Positions 26,666 to 34,022 of a DNA stretch of 53,506 bases are shown one piece after another (positions within the stretch are counted from its first letter, which is position 1; each line of letters starts with the position of its first letter). Both the position numbers and the translations under genes were made by a program. The DNA lies in the NCBI GenBank assembly GCA_964548275.1, contig CAZJQI010000029.1:1-53506 (forward strand), written 5' to 3'. This DNA is from JAUVUV01 sp964548275. GTDB lineage: Bacteria; Gemmatimonadota; Glassbacteria; GWA2-58-10. The notes beneath the pieces were generated by a model, which was given only the letters and a program-made list of their open reading frames with translations, was not told the origin of the DNA and searched no databases.

Positions 26666-26735
26666 TGTACGATCCGTAAAACTTAAGATGGTCTGGGTTG
26701 GCTTCCATGCGCCGCCACAGCAAAGAAAAGCTTGC

Positions 26736-26981
26736 TCAGCGTGACTCGAACTCTCCGATATAAGGAAGCAGAGCCAGGAAACGGCCTTTTTTTATTGCTT
26801 TCGAAAGCTGCCTCTGGTGCTTGGCGCAGGTACCGCTTGTCCGTCGAGGGACAATTTTGGCCCGCTCGGTCAGAAAGCGTGCAAGCAGCTTGTGATCCTT
26901 GTAATCGATACTCTTAATGGTGTTCTCGCAGAAGAGGCAGACTTTTCTACGACCTTCACTTCCAATAGACCTTATTCTCAT
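26736..26981 (-). CDS. rpsR: 30S ribosomal protein bS18
   Basis: An 81-residue small-subunit protein that pairs with bS6 on 16S rRNA. Core motifs are DYKDHKLLARFLTERAKIVP, RRTSGTCAKHQRQLSKAIKK and AR-like FLALLPY. It has CLFC near the N-terminus plus a later C-x2-H, the pattern of zinc-binding (C+) versions. An AAGGAG precedes the ATG. The gap upstream to rpsF is 117 bases, the place where ssb sits in many genomes. Confidence 0.97.
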   Translation of the reverse strand: MRIRSIGSEGRRKVCLFCENTIKSIDYKDHKLLARFLTERAKIVPRRTSGTCAKHQRQLSKAIKKGRFLALLPYIGEFESR

Positions 26982-27098
26982 GAGATTATAACTCCTTAAG
27001 ATTAAAGATATGTCTTGAATTGGATAAATAACCGTTATCGGTGTGTGCCCCTAAAGGCCGCTGAGGCTGCGGAGGCAGACAAACGGTGTCTGAATACT

Positions 27099-27431
27099 CT
27101 ACTTTTTAGCCTCGGCAGGCTTGGCTATTCGCTCGGTTTCCGGATCATATAGGACGATCAGGCTGCGCAGGACCTGCTCATTGATACGCAAGCGCCGCTC
27201 AATTTCGGTGATTGCCTGGGTTTTAGCATTGAAACGGTAGATCCGGTAAATTCCGTTAGTTTTCTTTTTGATTGGATAAGCAAGTTTCCGCTTGCCCCAA
27301 TCGAGTGTTTGATCCTCGATTATCTTGACTCCCTGCGAGATTAGGATTTCGAGCACGCTTTTGAATTTGTCATCGACTTCGGAATCTTCAATGGTTGGAT
27401 CAAGTATGAGGACAATCTCGTACTTCTTCAT
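27099..27431 (-). CDS. rpsF: 30S ribosomal protein bS6
   Basis: A 110-residue small-subunit protein. It starts MKKYEIVLILDPTIEDSEV and continues with LDWGKRKLAYPIKKKTNGIY, both strongly conserved in bS6, then the ERRLRINEQVLRSLIV strand and a short charged tail. AAGGGAG precedes the ATG; this site is part of a possible bS6:bS18 autoregulatory leader. Confidence 0.97.
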   Translation of the reverse strand: MKKYEIVLILDPTIEDSEVDDKFKSVLEILISQGVKIIEDQTLDWGKRKLAYPIKKKTNGIYRIYRFNAKTQAITEIERRLRINEQVLRSLIVLYDPETERIAKPAEAKK

Positions 27432-27487
27432 AGGTTTTCTCCCTTCGGACAGTTGATCCCTGCCAAGCTCCAGCAGGAATAGGGGGT
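27432..27487 (-). promoter_or_regulatory. Candidate bS6:bS18 autoregulatory leader
   Basis: On the minus strand the 5-prime UTR of rpsF contains CCCCCT (27487-27482), a hairpin CCTGC...GCAGG, then TCCGAAGGGAG directly before the gene. CCCT can pair with AGGG of the ribosome site (27439-27444), leaving a bulge that carries CCG (27448-27446). A CCG bulge next to a stem that hides the ribosome site is the hallmark of the described bS6:bS18 leader motif. The pairing was drawn by eye. Confidence 0.5.
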
Positions 27488-27545
27488 AAGAATTAAAGTT
27501 AAAAGTTTTAAATATAACAGAAAAGGAAAAATATCAAAGATTAAG

Positions 27546-27571
27546 CAGGGGCATATCAGGCAATGCCCCTG
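27546..27571 (-). terminator. Hairpin after hppA
   Basis: CAGGGGCAT (27546-27554) pairs perfectly with ATGCCCCTG (27563-27571) around an 8-base loop, about 30 bases after the hppA stop. The following minus-strand sequence is T-rich but lacks a clean T-run, so it may be a weak terminator or an attenuator between hppA and rpsF. Confidence 0.45.
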
Positions 27572-27602
27572 TGAGCAGTTGCGATTTTGTTTTCATGCGA
27601 TA

Positions 27603-29696
27603 TTACATGTGCAGGGCCATGAACATCGGCGCCAGAACAAGGGAAATCACACTCATCAGCTTGATCAGGATATTCAGCGAGGGGCCTGCTGTATCCTTGA
27701 AAGGATCGCCGACAGTATCACCGATCACTGCGGCTTTGTGCGCCGGTGAGCCCTTGCCCCCCAGATGGCCGGCCTCGATATATTTCTTGGCGTTGTCCCA
27801 GGCACCGCCTGCGTTGGCCATGAAAATAGCCATCAGCACACCGGTCACTGTCACGCCGGCCAGTATCCCGCCCAGCATGTGAATGTCGTAAAAGCCGAAA
27901 ACCACCGGGACCAGTACAGCGATAAGACCCGGAACGATCATCTTTTTGATAGCTGCGGCGGTAGAGATGTCCACACATCTGGCATAATCGGGGCGTGCCT
28001 TGCCTTCCATAAGGCCCGGGATGGATTTGAACTGGCGTCTGACCTCCTCGATCATCTCAAAGGCTGCGCTGCCGACCGCACTCATGGCAAAGGAACTGAA
28101 AAGGAACGGCATTATTCCGCCGATGAGGAGGCCGGCCATTACTTTGGGGTTGTTGATATCGAGCACGGAAATACCAGTGGTGGCCCGGAATGCAGCGAAA
28201 AGGGCCAGAGCGGTAAGAGCCGCCGAACCGATTGCGAATCCTTTGCCGATTGCAGCGGTAGTGTTACCCACAGCGTCGAGCTTGTCTGTGCGGGCTCTGA
28301 CCTCTGAGCCAAGGCCGGCCATCTCGGTTATACCACCGGCATTGTCGGCTATCGGGCCGTAGGCGTCAACCGCGAGCTGAATGCCGGTAGTGGCAAGCAT
28401 GCCGAAAGCGGCGATAGCTATACCATAGAGTCCGGCGCAGGCATATGCGATAACCACAGCTAGGGCAAGAATGGCCACCGGCGCGGCAGTGGAGCGCATC
28501 CCGGTGCCGAGGCCGGCAATAATGTTGGTCGCTGCTCCGGTTTCACTCTGGTGGGCAATGTTGCGCGCAGGTCCCCGGGCCTCCGAGGTATAATACTCGG
28601 TGATCAGTCCGATCGCGGTACCTGCCGCCAGACCGGTGATCATCGCCCAGAAGATGTTGGACACAGAATAGAGATTGGAATCGCCAAAGATCTCGAACTG
28701 TCCCTGGGGCATCATTGTCTTGATCACGATCCAGGAGATAATCGCCATGCCGATCGCGGCCCCGAAAGTACCAAGATTGAGCGCTGCCTGCGGGTTCCCG
28801 CCTTCCTTGGTTCTTACAAAAAAGACGCCGATTATCGAAACGACAATACCGATTCCGGCAAGCATTAACGGCAGGAGTACAAAATCAATGGAGAAAGCGC
28901 TTGTGGGGGAGAGTGTGATCGTGGCACCGAGTACCATCGAGCCGATAAGTGCGCCCACGTAGGATTCGAAAAGATCAGCGCCCATGCCGGCTACATCGCC
29001 CACATTATCGCCGACATTGTCGGCGATAACTGCGGGGTTGCGCGGGTCATCCTCAGGGATACCGGCCTCGAGCTTGCCCACAAGGTCGGCCCCAACATCA
29101 GCAGCCTTGGTGTAGATTCCGCCACCAACACGGGCAAATAGGGCGATCGAGGAAGCCCCGAGGCTGAAACCGCTGAGCACCGGGAGGACAACACTGGAGA
29201 GGTGGCTCTGGAGAGTCATGCCCTCAGAGGGTAGATTCGCCTTGTAGATGATAAAAAGCGTGCTCAGGCCGAAAATTCCCAGCCCGACAACACACATACC
29301 CATAACAGAACCCCCTCCGAAAGCCACTTTTAAAGCTCCCGGGAGTCCCTCCCGCGCAGCGTTAGCGGTACGCACATTGGCGTTTGTAGCCACGCGCATG
29401 CCGAAAAATCCCGCCAGGCCGCTACAGAGCGCGCCGATAATAAATGACACGGCGACCAGCGACTGCACTTGGATCTTGTAGCCGATCACCAACAGCACGG
29501 CCACTACAAAGACGAATACTGCAAGTACTTTGTATTCGCGGGCCAGAAAGGCCATTGCGCCTTCACGGATCGCCTGGCTGATTGTGAGCATGGTTTCATT
29601 GCCCGGATCGGCTTTGTTGACGCCGCGGGCCTTGATATAGGCGAACACCAGAGCTAAAAGTCCTGCAACCGGGAAAAGATAGAGGTAACTTTCCAT
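27603..29696 (-). CDS. hppA: Membrane-bound pyrophosphatase, K+-dependent type (H+ or Na+ pump)
   Basis: A 697-residue, about 16-helix ion pump that couples PPi hydrolysis to export of H+ or Na+. The substrate-binding signature DVGADLVGKLEAGIPEDDPR and DNVGDNVGDVAGMGADLFES are complete, as is the C-terminal GDTVGDPFKDTAGPSLNIL. The GNTTAAIGKGFAIGSAAL segment carries Ala where K+-independent enzymes have Lys, which indicates the K+-dependent class. Whether it pumps H+ or Na+ cannot be decided by eye. It lies between pth and rpsF in the leftward cluster, an unusual place. Confidence 0.96.
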   Translation of the reverse strand: MESYLYLFPVAGLLALVFAYIKARGVNKADPGNETMLTISQAIREGAMAFLAREYKVLAVFVFVVAVLLVIGYKIQVQSLVAVSFIIGALCSGLAGFFGMRVATNANVRTANAAREGLPGALKVAFGGGSVMGMCVVGLGIFGLSTLFIIYKANLPSEGMTLQSHLSSVVLPVLSGFSLGASSIALFARVGGGIYTKAADVGADLVGKLEAGIPEDDPRNPAVIADNVGDNVGDVAGMGADLFESYVGALIGSMVLGATITLSPTSAFSIDFVLLPLMLAGIGIVVSIIGVFFVRTKEGGNPQAALNLGTFGAAIGMAIISWIVIKTMMPQGQFEIFGDSNLYSVSNIFWAMITGLAAGTAIGLITEYYTSEARGPARNIAHQSETGAATNIIAGLGTGMRSTAAPVAILALAVVIAYACAGLYGIAIAAFGMLATTGIQLAVDAYGPIADNAGGITEMAGLGSEVRARTDKLDAVGNTTAAIGKGFAIGSAALTALALFAAFRATTGISVLDINNPKVMAGLLIGGIMPFLFSSFAMSAVGSAAFEMIEEVRRQFKSIPGLMEGKARPDYARCVDISTAAAIKKMIVPGLIAVLVPVVFGFYDIHMLGGILAGVTVTGVLMAIFMANAGGAWDNAKKYIEAGHLGGKGSPAHKAAVIGDTVGDPFKDTAGPSLNILIKLMSVISLVLAPMFMALHM

Positions 29697-29745
29697 GGTT
29701 CATGCTCCCTCGCACCAAATGGAGGTAAAGTTCAGGTGGACAATC

Positions 29746-30297
29746 TCAAGTGTTGTACAGATTCATTGCTTTTTCGATACCTTCGGTATAAAAGGTGATT
29801 AACGCACCGGCGGCATCATCGAATCTGTCCAGCACAGCTTCTTCCTCTTCGGTTTCGAACGGGCTCAGGACGAATTCGGTAAGCTCTTCCGGCAAGTTTT
29901 CCTTTCCTATGCCGAAACGTAACCGGACGCAGGTGTCCGTGCCCAGAGAATCGATCACTGAAGCCAGGCCTTTGTGCCCCCCTGCCGAGCCCCACGGTCT
30001 GATTCGTATTTTACCCACTGGCAGGGAGACGTCATCGTAACAGACCAGCATGTTTTCCAGAATGAAGGGGCGTATGCGCCAGAGGCCTGAAAGAGCCTGG
30101 CCGCTGTGATTCATGTACAGGATGGGTTTCACAAGTAGGAGATTCAGCCCTTCAATCCGGCCTTCGGTGGCTAAACATGGGCCTGAGCGGATAAAATCGG
30201 CAAAATGAAACTTGTAGGCTAGGTAGTCAACAAACCAGAAACCGACATTGTGCCGGGTATTTTCGTAATCCGGCCCGGGATTGCCAAGGCCGACCAC
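29746..30297 (-). CDS. pth: Peptidyl-tRNA hydrolase
   Basis: A 183-residue enzyme that recycles peptidyl-tRNA. VGLGNPGPDYENTRHNVGFW contains the catalytic His (TRHNVG) and the conserved Asn; PILYMNHSG, VCYDDVSLPVGKIRIRPWGS and AGGHKGLASVIDSLG complete the family pattern. The start is unclear. GTG at 30297 leaves almost no residues before VGLGNPG, while the frame is open 12 codons further to the rplY stop with only ATT or ATA as possible starts. It overlaps no neighbour and follows rplY after about 30 bases. Confidence 0.95.
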   Translation of the reverse strand: MVGLGNPGPDYENTRHNVGFWFVDYLAYKFHFADFIRSGPCLATEGRIEGLNLLLVKPILYMNHSGQALSGLWRIRPFILENMLVCYDDVSLPVGKIRIRPWGSAGGHKGLASVIDSLGTDTCVRLRFGIGKENLPEELTEFVLSPFETEEEEAVLDRFDDAAGALITFYTEGIEKAMNLYNT

Positions 30298-30326
30298 TAT
30301 CCTGAGGTCGGATTCAGCCTGAATCT

Positions 30327-31031
30327 TTATTGTTTTTCACTCTCCTTCTGGCGCCCGATCACTTCAGGCTCGGTCTCCTCTTCTTCAGCAGCAGGAGCAG
30401 CAGCCTCTTCCTCCTCCTCCACTTCCTCGCCTTCAGCGACCTCAGCTACCACAGGCTCCTTATAGACCACAGGCGGCACGATTGTTACCACGGTGCGCCC
30501 AGCCTCAGTAAGAACCTCGTAATCGCCCTTTGGAAGGTCTTCCACGTGGATGCTCTCGTGGATATTCAGATCTGTGATATCCACAACGATTTGCTCGGGG
30601 ATATTGGCTGGAAGCACCGAGATTTCGAGGTCTCTCAGAACGTGCTGAACCAGTCCGCCCTGGGTGCGCACACCGGGCGGTGTGCCATGAAGTATAATCG
30701 GCACCTCAACTGCCACGTAGCGGTCCTTGGCCACCAGGTAGAAATCGAGATGCTGAATCTGAGGCTTGTAAGGATGCTGCTGAACATCCCGAATCAGTGT
30801 CTGAAAGCTTTTCTTGACCTTACCCGTGATATCGAGCTGGATAACGGTGTTCTCGAAAGAGACATGCTGCAAAAGGTATGAAATTTCTTTTGTCTCCAGC
30901 GAAATCGCCAGAGAGTCATCATTAGGCCCGTAAACGACAGCCGGCACGCGTCCCTCATTGCGCAACCGGTGCATTTCGCTCTTGCCGAACCGGTCCCTCG
31001 TTTTCGCCTTGAGCCTGTAATTTTTTGTCAT
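30327..31031 (-). CDS. rplY: 50S ribosomal protein bL25 (general stress protein Ctc type)
   Basis: A 234-residue long-form bL25 that binds 5S rRNA. The N-terminal domain (YRLKAKTRDRFGKSEMHRLR, GRVPAVVYGPN, HLDFYLVAKDRYVAVEVPI) is followed by the CTC-type beta domain (GGLVQHVLRDLEISVLPANI, LPKGDYEV) and a Glu/Ala-rich acidic tail of about 40 residues. ATG at 31031 (MTKNYRL) is chosen because AGGAG lies 7 bases upstream; the frame extends 10 codons further up. The prs-rplY-pth order is widely conserved. Confidence 0.95.
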   Translation of the reverse strand: MTKNYRLKAKTRDRFGKSEMHRLRNEGRVPAVVYGPNDDSLAISLETKEISYLLQHVSFENTVIQLDITGKVKKSFQTLIRDVQQHPYKPQIQHLDFYLVAKDRYVAVEVPIILHGTPPGVRTQGGLVQHVLRDLEISVLPANIPEQIVVDITDLNIHESIHVEDLPKGDYEVLTEAGRTVVTIVPPVVYKEPVVAEVAEGEEVEEEEEAAAPAAEEEETEPEVIGRQKESEKQ

Positions 31032-31069
31032 TGAATTACTCCTGGAGAACAGTTTCTCCACCGGTTAAA

Positions 31070-32014
31070 TCAGTCCACAAACAGCGCACTCACCGATTCA
31101 TCGTTATGGATATAGCTGATAGCTTTGCCCAACAATTCCGCCACTGTCAGCACTCTTAGCTTGGGAAACTTTTTTTCTTCGGGTATCTGAATCGTATCTG
31201 TAACCGCGACTTCTGTCAACGGGGCCTTTTGCAGGTCTCTCACAGCTTTTCCTGAGAGCACCGCATGAGTACACCCCACATGGATCGAGTTCGGGTTTTT
31301 GGTTGCCAATGTTTCGCAGGCAGCGGCCAGAGTCCCGCCAGTATCGATAATATCGTCAACGATTATCACATCCCGGCCGGAAACCTCACCGATAATGTTC
31401 AGGCTGATCGCCTCATTCGGCCGGGGTCTGCGTTTTTCGATAAACGCCAGCGGGGCATCAAGTCGCCCGGCATAGCCCCTGGCCATCTTGGCCCCACCGA
31501 TATCCGGGGAAACGACAACCGTGTCTTTCAGGTTGAGCGACCTGAAGTATTTAAGGAAAATCGGCAAGGTATACAGATGGTCGCTCGGTATATCGAAAAA
31601 TCCCTGGATCTGGTGCGAATGCAGATCCAGAGTCATCACCCTGTCCGCACCGGCCATGGTGATAAGGTTTGCCACCAGCTTTGCGCTGATACAGACCCGC
31701 GGCTGGTCTTTACGATCCTGCCTTCCGTATCCGTAATAGGGGATCACTGCGGTGATCCGCCCCGCCGAGGATCGCTTCAATGCGTCGATAATCAGCAGCA
31801 GCTCGAGAATATTATCCGCCGGCGGGTTTGTCGGCTGAACCACGAAGCAGTCCATGCCCCGGATGTTTTGACAGATCTTGACAAAAATTTCGCCGTCGGA
31901 AAAACGCCTCAGCTCAATTTCGCAGAGATCGGTCCCTATAGAACTGGCGATACGCTCAGCCAGCGGCATGTTCGAAGTTCCGGTGATTATTTTAAGTTCT
32001 GTGTCGGAAAACAT
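31070..32014 (-). CDS. prs: Ribose-phosphate pyrophosphokinase
   Basis: A 314-residue enzyme making PRPP from ribose-5-phosphate and ATP, for nucleotide, His and Trp synthesis. It starts MFSDTELKIITGTSN like the family. It has RFSDGEIFVKICQNIRGMDC, the PYYGYGRQDRKDQPRVCISA flexible loop, DLHSHQIQGFF and the PRPP loop DVIIVDDIIDTGGTL. ATG at 32014 is preferred over an upstream in-frame start because it gives the standard N-terminus. It follows tRNA-Gln by 63 bases and heads the leftward cluster. Confidence 0.97.
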   Translation of the reverse strand: MFSDTELKIITGTSNMPLAERIASSIGTDLCEIELRRFSDGEIFVKICQNIRGMDCFVVQPTNPPADNILELLLIIDALKRSSAGRITAVIPYYGYGRQDRKDQPRVCISAKLVANLITMAGADRVMTLDLHSHQIQGFFDIPSDHLYTLPIFLKYFRSLNLKDTVVVSPDIGGAKMARGYAGRLDAPLAFIEKRRPRPNEAISLNIIGEVSGRDVIIVDDIIDTGGTLAAACETLATKNPNSIHVGCTHAVLSGKAVRDLQKAPLTEVAVTDTIQIPEEKKFPKLRVLTVAELLGKAISYIHNDESVSALFVD

Positions 32015-32077
32015 GGACCTGTCAACCGGTTCGCTTAATAAACCGGGCCGCTCGTTAAACGGCCCGTCAGGCAATTC

Positions 32078-32152
32078 TGGCTGGGGCGGCAGGATTCGAA
32101 CCTGCGAATGCGGGATCCAAAATCCCGTGACTTACCGCTTGTCTACGCCCCA
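32078..32152 (-). tRNA. tRNA-Gln (anticodon UUG)
   Basis: A complete cloverleaf on the minus strand, from 32152 to 32078. Acceptor stem TGGGGCG/CGCCCCA, D-arm GAC...GTC, anticodon stem CGGGA/TCCCG with loop TTTTGGA (anticodon TTG), T-arm GCAGG-TTCGAAT-CCTGC, discriminator G and an encoded CCA. It lies just upstream of prs and is probably co-transcribed with it. Confidence 0.97.
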
Positions 32153-32212
32153 AGACATGCACTTGAAGTGGCAACCGTGTATATTATCGTCGTTTTTGAG
32201 AAAGGCAGGATT

Positions 32213-32241
32213 AAAATAAAATTTTTAGCTTTATATGTCAA
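32213..32241 (-). promoter_or_regulatory. Candidate promoter of the tRNA-Gln/prs cluster
   Basis: On the minus strand a perfect TTGACA (32241-32236) is followed after 17 bases by TATTTT (32218-32213). It is about 60 bases upstream of the tRNA 5-prime end. The -10 is a 4-of-6 match. Confidence 0.4.
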
Positions 32242-32456
32242 CTTTTTCGAAATTAGCCGGTTATGAGATAGATTCCGAATGTTTATTTTTGAATCTTTGG
32301 AAGGTATTTTAACCCGGATTATTTATAAATTCTTTGGCCGATTTTCTAAATTGTTGTTTACTAGCAGGGTGTTAAAATTTCATCGATTTTCTTTTGTAGA
32401 AAAACGAAACAATGTCTGGGTTGAATTGAAACTGTTTAAGAAACGATCACTTGCGT

Positions 32457-32486
32457 AGTAGGGACACGGCGCGCCGTGTCCCTACT
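32457..32486. repeat. Perfect 30-base palindrome
   Basis: AGTAGGGACACGGCG is followed directly by its exact complement, with no loop. It is intergenic. Its GTAGGG...CCCTAC ends resemble three other sites in this window (32616, 40426, 53460), suggesting a dispersed palindromic repeat family. Confidence 0.75.
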
Positions 32487-32549
32487 TATCGATTTATAAA
32501 CACGCCTCTAATGAAAAACAGAATAAATCGAGTTAGATAAGTTATTTTT

Positions 32550-32635
32550 CTTCTTTTGGTGGCAAAAGAAGCAAAACCATTTCTTTTATAACTAAAAGAA
32601 ACAAAAGCCCGAACAGGGCGAGGCATGCCTCGCCC
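32550..32635. repeat. Array of three adjacent hairpins
   Basis: Hairpin one: CTTCTTTT (32550-32557) / AAAAGAAG (32564-32571). Hairpin two: TTTCTTTT (32580-32587) / AAAAGAAA (32594-32601). Third: GGGCGAGGCA|TGCCTCGCCC (32616-32635), a perfect loop-free 20-base palindrome followed by CCTACG. The three may form one composite, MITE-like element. Confidence 0.6.
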
Positions 32636-32891
32636 CTACGCTTGGAATTATGCTTGATTGAATAATTCCAGATTAACATGCCGGTCAACAGAATGGTCTG
32701 AAATAAATGGACAAGCAGAGAGGTTTTTGTTAATTAAAGTATTCAAGGCATAATCCTGACTATGTTTGAATAACGCAAGCAGCCAGCGGAATTCAATCTC
32801 GGAGCAGTGGATTTCGCCTGGACGGGGCTGGCTTGATATTACTAACTTTTAGGATAAAAAGATATATATCGTTATTAAGGAGACTCGGCCG

Positions 32892-33917
32892 ATGAAGATC
32901 AGTTATGAAGTAGTCCATCTGACGGCGAAGCATACTTTTAAGATTGCCCGCGAGGAACTTGAGGGAGACAGGTTCGACAATGTGATAGTAAAACTCGAAC
33001 ACGATGGCCTGACCGGTTGGGGTGAAGCGGCTCCTTTTGTTATCTACGGGGAGAACCACCGGACCGTGCTGGCCGCGCTGGAGACGCTGAAACCGACTAT
33101 TGAAAAATGGATTGATCCCTGGAAAGCAGAGAAGATGATGGCCGAACTCGACAGCGTGCTCGGGCTGAATTACGCGACCAAGGCGGCAATTGACGCTGCA
33201 CTCTACGATATTCAGGGGAAAATCGCCGGGGTGCCGGTTTACTCTCTTCTGGGGCTCGACCCTGAGGATGCGCCGTTGTCCACATTCACAATCGGTATCG
33301 ATACGCCGGGGGTAGTAAGGGAGAAAGTGCGCGAGTCGCTCGACTGCCCTCTGTTGAAAATCAAACTCGGCGGCCCGCAGGATCTCAAGACTCTCAAGGT
33401 GGTACGTGAGGAGGCACCGGAGGCGCGGATCCGGGTGGATGCAAACTGCGGTTGGGAGCCTCACGAGGCGCTGGTGATGATTGAAGAGCTGGCGGATTAC
33501 GGTGTGGAGTTTGTCGAGCAGCCGCTGAGCTCAACCAACGTGGAGGGGATGCGCTGGCTGCATGAGAGAAGCCCCCTGCCGCTGATGGCCGATGAATCCT
33601 GCGAGCGCCTGGAACATGTACCGGCATGTATCGGTCTGTTCGACTCGATCAATATCAAGCTCGCCAAGTGCGGCGGCATCCGCCACGCGCTTAAAATGAT
33701 CGGCTGCGCAAGAGCCCACAACCTCAAGGTGATGCTCGGCTGCATGCTCGAATCCAGCGTACTGATTACCGCCGCGGCCCATATCAGCTCGCTGGTGGAC
33801 TACGCGGACCTGGACGGGCATGTCTTGATCGCCAACGATCCGTTCTCCGGTATGAAATTCGAGGCCGGCAGGATGATTATGCCCACCGGGCCGGGCCTGG
33901 GTGTGCAACCGTGCTGA
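32892..33917 (+). CDS. Dipeptide epimerase (L-Ala-D/L-Glu epimerase-like), enolase superfamily
   Basis: A 341-residue enzyme of the muconate-lactonizing subgroup that epimerises dipeptides, probably from peptidoglycan recycling. Catalytic and metal residues are visible: the K-x-K of LLKIKLGG (156/158), metal ligands in VDANCGW (D183), VEQPL (E209) and MADES (D234), the second catalytic Lys in NIKLAKCGG, and the DLDG motif (306-309) typical of dipeptide epimerases. An AAGGAG lies upstream of the ATG. Dipeptide specificity cannot be read from the sequence by eye. Confidence 0.92.
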   Translation: MKISYEVVHLTAKHTFKIAREELEGDRFDNVIVKLEHDGLTGWGEAAPFVIYGENHRTVLAALETLKPTIEKWIDPWKAEKMMAELDSVLGLNYATKAAIDAALYDIQGKIAGVPVYSLLGLDPEDAPLSTFTIGIDTPGVVREKVRESLDCPLLKIKLGGPQDLKTLKVVREEAPEARIRVDANCGWEPHEALVMIEELADYGVEFVEQPLSSTNVEGMRWLHERSPLPLMADESCERLEHVPACIGLFDSINIKLAKCGGIRHALKMIGCARAHNLKVMLGCMLESSVLITAAAHISSLVDYADLDGHVLIANDPFSGMKFEAGRMIMPTGPGLGVQPC

Positions 33918-33944
33918 GATGGGTGGAGTTATTGCAGCTTTAAC

Positions 33945-34020
33945 TAGGGAGAGCGGGCCAGCGTGTCCGCCTTTTTGCCTAAAGAGAAAGAAACGGGCTT
34001 ACACGTAGGTGTGCCCTTAA
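33945..34020. other. Short GC-rich hairpin region between convergent genes
   Basis: GCGGGCCAGCGTGTCCGC followed by CTTTTTG could be a short plus-strand terminator (4-bp stem, T-run). A near-palindrome GGGCTTACACGTAGGTGTGCCC follows. The first part resembles one arm of the long inverted repeat at 35533, so this may be a decayed copy of it. Confidence 0.3.
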
Positions 34021-34022
34021 AA

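Larger units (their letters stand above)
32153..32891. other. Long AT-rich intergenic region with palindromic repeats, no gene
   Basis: The 739 bases between the tRNA and the dipeptide epimerase gene encode no recognisable protein. They hold the cluster's candidate promoter (32213-32241), a perfect 30-base palindrome (32457-32486) and a chain of three hairpins (32550-32635). The rest is AT-rich without recognised signals. Confidence 0.6.

Noticed and set aside
32153..32891. Possible CRISPR or tandem repeat array in the palindrome-rich gap
   Set aside because: The palindromes differ from each other and have no regular spacing or direct repeats, so they do not form a CRISPR array.
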